This document shows, piece by piece, positions 7,440-12,779 of a DNA stretch of 12,779 nt. A program made the position numbers and the translations under genes. The notes under the pieces were generated by a model. That model was not told the DNA's origin. It ran no database searches and was given only the letters and a program-made list of their open reading frames with translations. The stretch's first letter is position 1. Each line of letters begins with the position of its first letter. The DNA comes from Collinsella aerofaciens (lineage in GTDB: Bacteria; Actinomycetota; Coriobacteriia; Coriobacteriales; Coriobacteriaceae). The stretch covers positions 1-12,779 of the forward strand of contig RQCP01000044.1 in the NCBI GenBank assembly GCA_008668235.1. Direction: 5' to 3'.

Positions 7440-8426
7440 ATGGCGTTGAGCAAGGCATCATGCACCGGTCGCGGATTGATTCCGGCAATTGGTGGACATG
7501 TGCACCGCATGTTCGATGAGGGTGAAGACGACCTGTTTTCGCTAAGCCTTGACGACGTGATGGATGATCGCCCGTGGACCGCCGACGAACTCATGGGCGG
7601 CGGGGCTCGCCCGTCAAACCCCAATCCCGCACTTGCGCCTAAGCCCGCATCTGCGCCGACTCCTGCGCAGTCGCCCGTTTCGACGCCCGCGCCTACGCCC
7701 GCACCCACTTCGGCGCCCACGCCCGCTCCCCGCCCCGCAAGCGACCCGTCCGAGACGGCGGCATTTCTCGCTGCAGCGACGCAGGGCAAATCGGCCGACA
7801 GCACCGTTATGTACAACGCCCAGCAGTTACCTGTTCCTGCGGCACGCAAGCTTCCGGTCACAAGGCTCGATGAGCCCGTTGCCCATCAGGTTGCCCACGA
7901 TTCCTGGGCTGCAGCCGATCTGGATGAGACCTCTACCGGCATGCCGGCGCTCGATGTTCCAGTTAACCCGCTTTTTGCCGCCAACACGGGCGCCGCGGAC
8001 TATGAGGGCGGTGCGGCATATTCCGATTATTCCGATGACTATGCTGGCAACGGTCGCATCGAGACAGAGGATTATGGCACCGCATCGAGCGATTATCTCA
8101 ACGATCCGTACGCTGCCACGCCTGCACCGGAATATGACCCGGAGGCCGCGTCCGCACCGGCGTATACCAAAAGCACGGGCGAAGAGCGCTTCGCCGATTA
8201 TTACGCCAAGGAAAAGGCGCTGCGTTTCTCGGAATTTCCGCAGGCAGTCAAGGTTGCCTTTATCGCCATTGTCATTGCCCTGCTCGGCGTCATTGCGTTT
8301 GAGGGATTCCAGCTGTTCCGCGGCCCCACCCAAGCGGAGTCGGAGACCCAGCAAAAAGAGGACGATAACCAGTACCTGGACATCAACACCCTCAAGGGCG
8401 ACCCCAACGACGAGGACGACGAGTAG
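7440..8426 (+). CDS. single-pass membrane protein with Pro/Ala/Thr-rich linker
   Basis: An unrecognised 328-residue protein. In order: a short N-terminus; an acidic stretch with FDEGEDDLFSLSLDD at residues 25-39; a low-complexity Pro/Ala/Thr linker (about 57-102); an acidic, Tyr/Asp-rich middle; one hydrophobic membrane helix (about 266-292, core AFIAIVIALLGVIAF); and a 35-residue highly acidic tail ending NDEDDE. No signal peptide is seen, so the bulk is probably on one side with only a short tail across. The start at 7440 is favoured because AAAGGA (7425-7430) is 9 nt upstream; the frame stays open to 7344 but without a ribosome site. The linker resembles spacers in cell-envelope or division-associated proteins, but I infer no function. 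It is probably lineage-specific, and convergent with the ATPase gene. Confidence 0.75.
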   Translation: MALSKASCTGRGLIPAIGGHVHRMFDEGEDDLFSLSLDDVMDDRPWTADELMGGGARPSNPNPALAPKPASAPTPAQSPVSTPAPTPAPTSAPTPAPRPASDPSETAAFLAAATQGKSADSTVMYNAQQLPVPAARKLPVTRLDEPVAHQVAHDSWAAADLDETSTGMPALDVPVNPLFAANTGAADYEGGAAYSDYSDDYAGNGRIETEDYGTASSDYLNDPYAATPAPEYDPEAASAPAYTKSTGEERFADYYAKEKALRFSEFPQAVKVAFIAIVIALLGVIAFEGFQLFRGPTQAESETQQKEDDNQYLDINTLKGDPNDEDDE

Positions 8427-8442
8427 CGAGGGTTAAGGGAGG

Positions 8443-8457
8443 GCCGGAAGAGCCGGC
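8443..8457. other. short hairpin between convergent genes
   Basis: GCCGG (8443-8447) and CCGGC (8453-8457) flank AAGAG, in the 37-bp gap between the two convergent stop codons. No T tract follows on either strand, so its value as a bidirectional terminator is doubtful. Confidence 0.35.
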
Positions 8458-8463
8458 GGCACA

Positions 8464-9786
8464 TTACGGCTCCAAAAGCCCTGTCATAAAGATGGGTAGA
8501 TACAGCACGTCACCATCGCGGTGAAGATTACATTCCGCAAGTACCAGGGCGCGATCGATTCCGTAGCCCTTCGTTGCCAGTGCGTTATCGAGCGCCGCGT
8601 GGGACTTAAAGCTCTTGCCCGATTTGACCTCGATAGCAAGCACTTCCCCATCGAGCGTCTCCTCAACAAAATCGAGCTCGCCGACCTTTTTAGACGTAAA
8701 GTAGCGCAATCTGAATCCGTGGGCCTTGAGCTCTTGCGCGACAAAGCCCTCGAATGCCGCCCCCATATTCATGCCAAAGGGGCCTTCTGCCTCTCCATCA
8801 AAAACTCCTTGGGCAACCTTCTTGGAATATGAGGACATGAGCATTCCGGTGTCCAAGTAAAACAGCTTAAACAGATTTCGCTGCTCCCCCATTAAAAGAG
8901 GCGCTACCGGAGCTGTCACGTTATACACGGGAAGCGCAACACCCGCCTCCGAAAGCCAAAGAAAATGGTCTGTCACCTGCGAAAAACGCTTAACACCGCT
9001 AATCGACGACAGCTTGAATCGCTTGTTTTTTGAACCGGCCTCGCTGGGAATCAAATCATAGATATCGCGAATAACCAAGCGTAGCTCGGGCGGAGCGTAC
9101 TTTGCGATGTCATCGCGATACAGGGCGTGAAGATCGCGGTGGATGTTTCGAACCTCGTCGACATTGCGCGTCGCCAAGAAGGAATTGACCGCGTCGGGCA
9201 TGCCTCCCACCACCACATACTGATGGAACAGATCGAGCAAGCGGTCATACAGGTAGCCGGGGAGCTCCTCCTCATCCTTTAGACAGCCCCTGAGCATGTC
9301 AAACACGCTGGCACCAACGCCATTTGCCCAGCAAAACTCTTCAAAGTCGAGCGGGTACATCTGGACCTGCTCGACATACCCCACCGGCAGGGAATCGATG
9401 CCCTCGAGCTCAACGCCAAGGAGCGATCCGGTAAGGATGTATCGAAAGTCGCCGCGCTGGACCAGGTATTTGATAAACGTCACCACGTTGGGGCATCGCT
9501 GCACCTCGTCGATAACCACGACGGTCTTGTTCGCAACCATCGGCTGCGTCGCAGCGATAGACATGCGCATAAGCAGGTCATCCGCACTTTTCGCCGCCAA
9601 AAACGAATCACGCACGGACGCGTCGGCGATAAGGTCGAACGTCACGACATTTTCGAACGATTCGTTTGCAAAGACGTTGACCAGATATGACTTTCCTACC
9701 TGTCGGGCGCCCTTGACCAAAAGAGCCTTGTTAGGCGACGAGGCAAGCCAAGATTCAAACTGTGCTTTCGCTTTTCTCTGCAGCAT
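8464..9786 (-). CDS. AAA+ ATPase with DUF4143 C-terminal domain
   Basis: A 440-residue AAA_14/DUF4143 protein. Walker A GARQVGKS (residues 26-33), Walker B VVVIDEVQ (89-96) and a sensor-like ILTGS (117-121) form the N-terminal ATPase; YPLDFEEF (about 144-151) is typical of the family. The C-terminal domain has a PD-(D/E)XK-like pattern: GELDF, then IEVKSGK about 15 residues on, suggesting a nuclease-related fold. The start at 9786 is chosen because AAGGGA (9794-9799) is 7 nt upstream; the ATG at 9819 lies inside a GTGCT/AGCAC inverted repeat. Such ATPases are common and multicopy in gut anaerobes, often sporadically distributed, and their role is unsettled (defence or mobile-element functions have been suggested). 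It is preceded by an unusual 33-bp-period repeat array that may control it. Confidence 0.88.
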   Translation of the reverse strand: MLQRKAKAQFESWLASSPNKALLVKGARQVGKSYLVNVFANESFENVVTFDLIADASVRDSFLAAKSADDLLMRMSIAATQPMVANKTVVVIDEVQRCPNVVTFIKYLVQRGDFRYILTGSLLGVELEGIDSLPVGYVEQVQMYPLDFEEFCWANGVGASVFDMLRGCLKDEEELPGYLYDRLLDLFHQYVVVGGMPDAVNSFLATRNVDEVRNIHRDLHALYRDDIAKYAPPELRLVIRDIYDLIPSEAGSKNKRFKLSSISGVKRFSQVTDHFLWLSEAGVALPVYNVTAPVAPLLMGEQRNLFKLFYLDTGMLMSSYSKKVAQGVFDGEAEGPFGMNMGAAFEGFVAQELKAHGFRLRYFTSKKVGELDFVEETLDGEVLAIEVKSGKSFKSHAALDNALATKGYGIDRALVLAECNLHRDGDVLYLPIFMTGLLEP

Positions 9787-9852
9787 AAGTGCATCCCTTA
9801 TTACGTGCTGTTTTAGCACTAGGATACACTTTTCCGCGGTTGTTAGGTGCTC

Positions 9853-9937
9853 ATTTCGACACTTTTTCGAAGTTCTAAAGTGTGCATTACGACACTTTTC
9901 CGTACTTTTACACGGGATATTTCGACACTTTTTCGAA
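9853..9937. repeat. three 19-bp direct repeats, 33-bp period
   Basis: Copies at 9853-9871 and 9919-9937 are identical (ATTTCGACACTTTTTCGAA). The middle one at 9886-9904 differs at a few bases (ATTACGACACTTTTCCGTA). Start-to-start spacing is exactly 33 bp both times, with unrelated 14-bp spacers. A fourth, degenerate copy (ACACTTTTCCG, 9826-9836) lies 34 bp further towards the ATPase, over its likely -10. TGTTAGG (9841-9847) and CCTAACA (9944-9950) bracket the three full copies. Three-turn spacing suggests a same-face protein-binding array, probably an operator or iteron-like site for the ATPase gene. Confidence 0.8.
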
Positions 9938-9959
9938 TTTAAGCCTAACAGCAGCCGGC

Positions 9960-10007
9960 GAAATCAAGCGCCGCTTGCACGTCATTTCGCAGGCGGCGCT
10001 TGATTTC
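9960..10007. repeat. long perfect hairpin, 19-bp stem
   Basis: The outer 15 bp (9960-9974 against 9993-10007) are perfectly complementary. Four more pairs (TTGC 9975-9978 with GCAG 9989-9992, one G-U) extend the stem to 19 bp around a 10-nt loop. No T tract follows on either strand and no gene reads into it, so it is not a terminator for a known transcript. It could be a REP/MITE-like element or a structured small RNA. Confidence 0.75.
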
Positions 10008-10029
10008 TGTCCGTACACGTTGATAGACT
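10000..10029 (+). promoter_or_regulatory. candidate promoter of the orphan gene leader
   Basis: TTGATT (10000-10005) and an extended -10, TG-A-TAGACT (10021-10029), are separated by 18 bp. They predict a transcript start near 10036, just before the leader hairpin and riboswitch-like region. The -35 lies in the right arm of the long hairpin. Confidence 0.4.
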
Positions 10030-10036
10030 TTCTCTT

Positions 10037-10060
10037 GCCCGCAAGGAGCGGGCGCGTTTT
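10037..10060 (+). other. leader hairpin followed by T4
   Basis: GCCCGC (10037-10042) pairs with GCGGGC (10048-10053) around AAGGA; GCG and four T follow. It resembles a short intrinsic terminator, but the T tract is also the 5' strand of riboswitch P1. It may be a 5' stabilising hairpin of the leader. Confidence 0.45.
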
Positions 10061-10145
10061 ATCCAGAGTCGGGGTAGAGAGTTGGCTCCACGATCCCGAC
10101 GCCAACCGGCCAAGAGGCACGGTGGCCCTGCCAACATCGATGAAA
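10057..10145 (+). promoter_or_regulatory. SAM-I/SAM-IV-clan-like riboswitch aptamer
   Basis: Helices fold in S-box order. P1 is UUUUAUC (10057-10063) with GAUGAAA (10139-10145). J1/2 gives AUC-C-AGAG, matching the S-box consensus. P2a is GUCGGG (10068-10073) with CCCGAC (10095-10100). An internal loop in kink-turn position leads to P2b, GAG/CUC (10077-10079, 10086-10088). P3 is GCCAACCG (10101-10108) with CGGUGGC (10120-10126), repeating the S-box AA-opposite-U asymmetry, capped by GCC-AAGA-GGC. The P2b loop GUUGG (10081-10085) can pair with CCAAC (10131-10135) as the pseudoknot. No P4 is present, as in SAM-IV and SAM-I/IV variants. P1 shares three A residues with the Shine-Dalgarno AAAGGAG (10143-10149), predicting translational shut-off when ligand binds. 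The class is inferred by hand folding. Confidence 0.6.
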
Positions 10146-10154
10146 GGAGTCCGT

Positions 10155-10583
10155 ATGGACAATTTCTCCGTGCGCAGTGAGCGCAACTTCCACAACCTGG
10201 CAACCAAGCCAAAACGAATGCATCTTCTGGACGAGCCGAGCGGCTATGCCTCGGCCATGGTCAAGAGCAGCCTCTCCCACCAGATGCGCTTTACGGTGCA
10301 GGTGCTCGAGGAAGAGCTCTGTGCTGCTGGCGGCCCGCACGTACTACAGATTAAGCTGCCCAGAAACGACTCGCGTGAGCCGTCCAGCTGGAAACTCTTC
10401 GCCGACGGCGTGTGCGTTGCGGACGGATCCGGCACCTTTGTTATGGATGCTATCGACCAGGGCATGATACAAGCCTGTAAGACATGGGGAGATCACGACG
10501 TATTTGCCGACATCGCAGAGGCAATCGTTCTAAGCAAAGCTGCATTTGATATCAAGGAGCGCGCTTGTCAGACGCTTTCATAA
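10155..10583 (+). CDS. uncharacterised 142-residue protein behind riboswitch-like leader
   Basis: I do not recognise this 142-residue soluble protein. It has no signal peptide, membrane helix or familiar motif. It is of mixed composition with four cysteines and a plausible alpha/beta pattern: a basic N-terminus, a strand-like segment around HVLQIKLPRND (about 73-83), then a helical C-terminus. The start at 10155 has AAAGGAG (10143-10149), 5 nt upstream; this ribosome site overlaps P1 of the riboswitch-like leader, and a start at 9882 would translate the hairpins. If the leader binds S-adenosylmethionine, the product belongs to methionine/SAM homeostasis or transport. After the TAA the same frame stays open for 34 more codons to a TAG at 10686-10688, so it may once have been longer. 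Confidence 0.65.
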   Translation: MDNFSVRSERNFHNLATKPKRMHLLDEPSGYASAMVKSSLSHQMRFTVQVLEEELCAAGGPHVLQIKLPRNDSREPSSWKLFADGVCVADGSGTFVMDAIDQGMIQACKTWGDHDVFADIAEAIVLSKAAFDIKERACQTLS

Positions 10584-10688
10584 ATCGCATGGACAGCTGG
10601 TCGGTTCCACGCCCAGCACCTGATCGAGGGCATGGTCGCCGCCGGGGTAGACCCGATGCTGGAAGATCTTCTCAGCGCTCCCGCGTAG
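10584..10688 (+). pseudogene. in-frame 34-codon remnant after the orphan gene stop
   Basis: Immediately after the TAA at 10581-10583 the same frame reads 34 sense codons, then TAG. The stretch containing LIEGMVAAGVDPMLEDLLSA has GC-rich third positions and looks coding. It could be the original C-terminus cut off by a premature stop, or the tail of a decayed gene. The minus strand also has a 48-codon open frame here, so the evidence is weak. Confidence 0.3.
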
Positions 10689-11109
10689 ATTAATCGAGCG
10701 CTCTATCGACAAAGATGCATCTACCATAACGGCATGGGGCGTGCTCGCCTTGTACCGACCCCAACCAATCCCGTCGGCGCGACTGCAGTCTCAAACAACC
10801 ACCGGCACCATCCATCCGCACACGAGAGGCGATGGGCACAGGCGAACCCCTCAACCTCGCTATTCGTAAACTTCATCAGTGTTTCCACATCCCCATCAAA
10901 AGAATCCGAAAGACATCCCCCGCTAAGAAAACGCTTCTGAACATCTCGCTTTGCAGGCAAAGCCGCACCGGAGTGATGCAGAGGCCTGCGCAGGGTTTCA
11001 CGGGTCCCCTTGACGCTGCCTAGCGGAAGTGCCACCCGGCATCCCTTCCATAACGCACGGGTAAACAAAGGGAAATAGCGCCACCCACCGCGCAAGGAAG
11101 GACGCCACC
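10689..11109. other. 421-bp region without a clear gene, upstream of the recombinase
   Basis: No convincing gene was found. A minus-strand frame (11095-10721, 124 codons) is open but has no good ribosome site, many Arg/Cys/Trp residues and no recognised domain. The region holds a CTTTGC-AG-GCAAAG inverted repeat (10949-10962) and a CCTGCGCAGG palindrome near 10985. Composition shifts from the high-GC operon style towards the more mixed style of the module that follows. It may hold the recombinase promoter or a non-coding RNA. Confidence 0.4.
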
Positions 11110-12270
11110 ATGGATCTCACGAAAACGGCTAGAGAAATTACCCGCCTCATGCTCCCCTACCTGACCACGCAGCAGAACCGCCAGCTCAAAAAGGTTTTAT
11201 CGCACTGCCTTTTCGATGAAAACCAGTTAGCTGAGAACAGCGGCGACAGTGACAACAAATCATTCCTCGATCTTTTTCTGTCCGCGAAACGCCTCGAAGG
11301 TTGCTCGGATAGGACTGTCGCCTACTACGAAGCAACCATTAATAAACTGCTTGAATCGTTCGACACGCCAGCCTGCGACCTGGGAACCGAAGAGATTAGG
11401 TCCTATCTTTCCGACTATCAGCAAAAAGCCGGCGTCAGTCGCGTCACCGTCGACAATGTCCGAAGAATCATCTCAAGCTTCTACTCATGGCTCGAAGATG
11501 AAGACCATATCATCAAGAGTCCGGTTAGACGCATTAAAAGGGTCAAGGCCCCACAACCCATTAAGGAAACGTATAGCGATGAAGTCGTTGAGATTCTTTG
11601 TGATAACTGCGGGTCGCCCCGAAACCTTGCCCTGATCGACCTGTTGCGCTCCACGGGCATGCGTGTGGGCGAACTTGTCTCGTTGGACAGGAGCTCTGTC
11701 GACACCATCAATCGTGAGTGCATCGTACACGGCAAGGGAAATAAGGACCGCATCGTCTATTTTGACGCAAAGACTAAAGTCCATATCGAGAATTACCTGT
11801 CAACCCGAATGGACAGCTCGGAAGCACTCTTCGTGTCGAGCAAGGCGCCACACGAGAGGCTACAAATTGGCGGCGTCGAGGCGCTGCTTAGAAAACTGGG
11901 GCGCGAGCTTGATTTAGGAAGGGTCCACCCTCATAAGTTCAGAAGAACGCTTGCCACAAAGGCAATCGACAAAGGAATGCCCATCGAACAAGTCCAGGTG
12001 CTCCTTGGCCATAAAAAAAATAGACACCACATTAAGGTACGCAATGGTCGACCAGCGCAATGTCAAAGCATCCCACCGCAGGTACCTAACTTAAATTTCG
12101 ATTTGTCGATCGAAGTGGCGAAGTCAGCGAATTCTCTCTGGAGGGAAAACGGAGGCACAGGAATCTCAATTGATCGAATTTTCCTGGTACTTAAGGTGTG
12201 TAAACCTGAGGTATTGACCGCTTTAGCCATGATTTGTCTCCTTCCTTCGGAGGACGACAAGAAAGTTTGA
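11110..12270 (+). CDS. XerC/D-type tyrosine recombinase, frameshifted before the catalytic Tyr
   Basis: As sequenced this encodes 386 residues, of which about 303 are genuine recombinase. An N-terminal core-binding domain covers about 45-135. The catalytic domain shows Arg185 (STGMRVGEL), the lysine beta-hairpin (GKGNKDR, 208-214), HxxR (His275, Arg278) and the LLGH histidine (His301). An A8 tract (12013-12020) then shifts the frame. With seven A the protein would continue IDTTLRYAMVDQ, including nucleophile Tyr310, and stop at 12092-12094 after 327 residues, a normal Xer length. The shifted tail runs antisense through hsdS and is not homologous. The start is backed by AAGGAAGGA (11094-11102). 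Lying beside an inverted hsdS half, it is probably the invertase for restriction specificity. It is inactive in this state: a phase-off form, a true mutation or a sequencing error. Confidence 0.85.
   Translation: MDLTKTAREITRLMLPYLTTQQNRQLKKVLSHCLFDENQLAENSGDSDNKSFLDLFLSAKRLEGCSDRTVAYYEATINKLLESFDTPACDLGTEEIRSYLSDYQQKAGVSRVTVDNVRRIISSFYSWLEDEDHIIKSPVRRIKRVKAPQPIKETYSDEVVEILCDNCGSPRNLALIDLLRSTGMRVGELVSLDRSSVDTINRECIVHGKGNKDRIVYFDAKTKVHIENYLSTRMDSSEALFVSSKAPHERLQIGGVEALLRKLGRELDLGRVHPHKFRRTLATKAIDKGMPIEQVQVLLGHKKNRHHIKVRNGRPAQCQSIPPQVPNLNFDLSIEVAKSANSLWRENGGTGISIDRIFLVLKVCKPEVLTALAMICLLPSEDDKKV
12013..12020 (+). repeat. A8 homopolymer, frameshift site in the recombinase
   Basis: Eight A follow CAT (His301). 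Seven would keep the His-Lys-Lys-Ile-Asp-Thr-Thr reading frame and the catalytic tyrosine. A one-base length change of this tract switches the gene between full length and truncated. Confidence 0.75.
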
Positions 12271-12623
12271 ACATAAAGCGGGAGGGCCTCGTCTCTTAGG
12301 CGAACTCGGATTAGGTGATTCTGATGGACGCAAGGATCAATTTGACCATTCCAAATTGCCGATCTTCCTATTTGTGTATCGCTGCCATTACCCTCAACAA
12401 TTAACAAGTCGCCGGATATTAGCCTAACGGCTTCATACTCCTGTTCCGTCAGTCCAATGGTCTTCACTTCCGTTAGGTCAAGTTCATTGGGGAGAATATT
12501 GGCGACACGAAGGTATGGAAGCTGCAACTTCATGGCTTCTCGTTTTTTGTTCTTTGTAATCCCGCCCTGAATATCAGCTATGTCTTCAAGATGTTTTATC
12601 GGAATGCCAGGCTTATCGAACAT
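12063..12623 (-). CDS. hsdS: half-length hsdS, type I restriction specificity cassette
   Basis: A 186-residue single target-recognition domain of a type I restriction HsdS subunit; full HsdS has two and about 400 residues. Visible are the domain opening LEDIADIQGGITKN, the mid-domain GDLLIVEGNGS, IGRSAIWNG and QNHLIRVR segments, and the closing IPVPPFSLQREF followed by the conserved helix ending DKSKF. In a working enzyme this domain sets the DNA sequence recognised for methylation and cleavage. Homology ends at DKSKF; the last ten residues come from the antisense of the recombinase 3' end. There is no good Shine-Dalgarno before the ATG at 12623. It is best read as a silent, invertible specificity cassette oriented against the recombinase. 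No hsdM or hsdR lies in the window. Confidence 0.8.
   Translation of the reverse strand: MFDKPGIPIKHLEDIADIQGGITKNKKREAMKLQLPYLRVANILPNELDLTEVKTIGLTEQEYEAVRLISGDLLIVEGNGSDTQIGRSAIWNGQIDPCVHQNHLIRVRLRDEALPLYVQTFLSSSEGRRQIMAKAVNTSGLHTLSTRKIRSIEIPVPPFSLQREFADFATSIDKSKFKLGTCGGML
12097..12114. other. candidate recombination crossover site
   Basis: TTCGAT (12097-12102) and ATCGAA (12109-12114) flank a 6-bp centre, TTGTCG, resembling the two-arm, 6-8-bp-spacer core sites of tyrosine recombinases. It lies 3 bp after the natural recombinase stop and inside the hsdS codons for the conserved DKSKF segment, where shuffling sites usually occur. Confidence 0.45.
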
Positions 12624-12639
12624 CTCGACAAATTGTGAT

Positions 12640-12779
12640 TTACAGACGCAGGATGTCTGAATGGGCGGCGATGCTCAGCTCATTTATCTCGGCAAATATG
12701 ACCGTATAATCCCAAGGGCGGCCATTTGTATATTTGAGCTCACAGGCCCCTGAATGACTGAAGAACCGATAAGTAAATC
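12640..12779 (-). CDS. partial ORF at right edge, C-terminal fragment
   Basis: A minus-strand frame is open from the window edge to a TAA at 12640-12642, giving about 45 residues. It includes ACELKYTNGRPWDY and VIFAEINEL, with coding-like codon use. I do not recognise the family. It lies 17 bp upstream of the hsdS half on the same strand. It could be the end of a complete neighbouring gene or another fragment created by rearrangement of the restriction locus. Confidence 0.4.
   Translation of the reverse strand, partial: FTYRFFSHSGACELKYTNGRPWDYTVIFAEINELSIAAHSDILRL

Larger units (their letters stand above)
9787..10154. other. divergent regulatory region between the ATPase and orphan genes
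   Basis: This 368-bp stretch has no credible gene. From left to right it holds a small inverted repeat (GTGCT/AGCAC, 9805-9819), a degenerate copy of the array repeat (about 9825-9836), three 19-bp repeats (9853-9937), a 7-bp inverted repeat bracketing them, a long hairpin (9960-10007), a candidate promoter (10000-10029), a leader hairpin (10037-10053) and a riboswitch-like leader (10057-10145). Confidence 0.7.

Noticed and set aside
9787..9819. ATPase start at 9819
   Set aside because: That ATG lies in an inverted repeat near the promoter; 9786 has AAGGGA at good spacing and fits the family start.
9853..9937. CRISPR array
   Set aside because: Only three repeats of 19 bp with 14-bp spacers, not identical and without cas genes; dimensions do not fit.
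9296..10003. Plus-strand ORF whose translation shows an 11-residue repeat
   Set aside because: The repeat is just the 33-bp DNA array read in frame; the rest is antisense to the ATPase.
10068..10106. H-type pseudoknot made only of GTCGGG/CCCGAC and GTTGGC/GCCAAC
   Set aside because: With no loop between the two 3' strands the geometry is poor; the SAM-clan fold explains the same bases better.
10721..11095. 124-codon minus-strand ORF
   Set aside because: No Shine-Dalgarno, odd Arg/Cys/Trp-rich composition and no recognised domain; left as an open question in the region entry.

Overview
The window looks like a gut Coriobacteriia (Actinomycetota) chromosome, most likely Collinsella or a close relative. 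This is inferred from the high-GC coding style, an anaerobic amino-acid/purine catabolic operon of the ygeW-ygeX-ygeY type, a YheO/DauR-type regulator, and a DUF4143 ATPase next to type I restriction shuffling genes. No ribosomal RNA or other strong taxonomic marker is present, so the assignment is tentative.

Region 1 (about 1-7316) is a catabolic locus. Five genes run leftwards: diaminopropionate ammonia-lyase (ygeX), an M20 hydrolase (ygeY), the knotted carbamoyltransferase (ygeW), a MobA/MocA-like nucleotidyltransferase, and a dihydropyrimidinase/hydantoinase (hyuA). An intrinsic terminator after ygeW divides them into ygeX-ygeY-ygeW and a translationally coupled nucleotidyltransferase-hyuA pair. 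These families belong to the gene set associated with anaerobic purine/urate breakdown in gut bacteria. A divergent YheO/DauR-like regulator starts at 6663. The 277-bp divergent gap holds two copies of the same palindrome, AACAAA-N3-TTTGTT, 51 bp apart, which are likely operators.

Region 2 (7317-9786) holds a lineage-specific single-pass membrane protein with a Pro/Ala/Thr-rich linker. A convergent AAA+ ATPase with a DUF4143/PD-(D/E)XK-like C-terminus follows.

Region 3 (9787-10583) is the most unusual. Upstream of the ATPase are three 19-bp repeats at an exact 33-bp period, plus a fourth degenerate copy over the likely promoter. Next comes an isolated 19-bp-stem hairpin. On the plus strand is a structured leader that folds like a SAM-I/SAM-IV-clan riboswitch: P1, P2 with an internal loop, P3 with the AA/U asymmetry, and a loop pseudoknot. 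Its P1 overlaps the Shine-Dalgarno of an unrecognised 142-residue protein.

Region 4 (10584-12779) is an accessory, lower-GC phase-variation module. It contains a XerC/D-type tyrosine recombinase and, in opposite orientation, a half-length hsdS (type I restriction specificity) cassette. The recombinase carries an A8 tract that shifts its frame just before the catalytic tyrosine, so it is off as sequenced. The hsdS half ends in sequence antisense to the recombinase 3' end, as expected at an inversion boundary. A partial ORF runs off the right edge. The active hsdS, hsdM and hsdR genes are not in the window.
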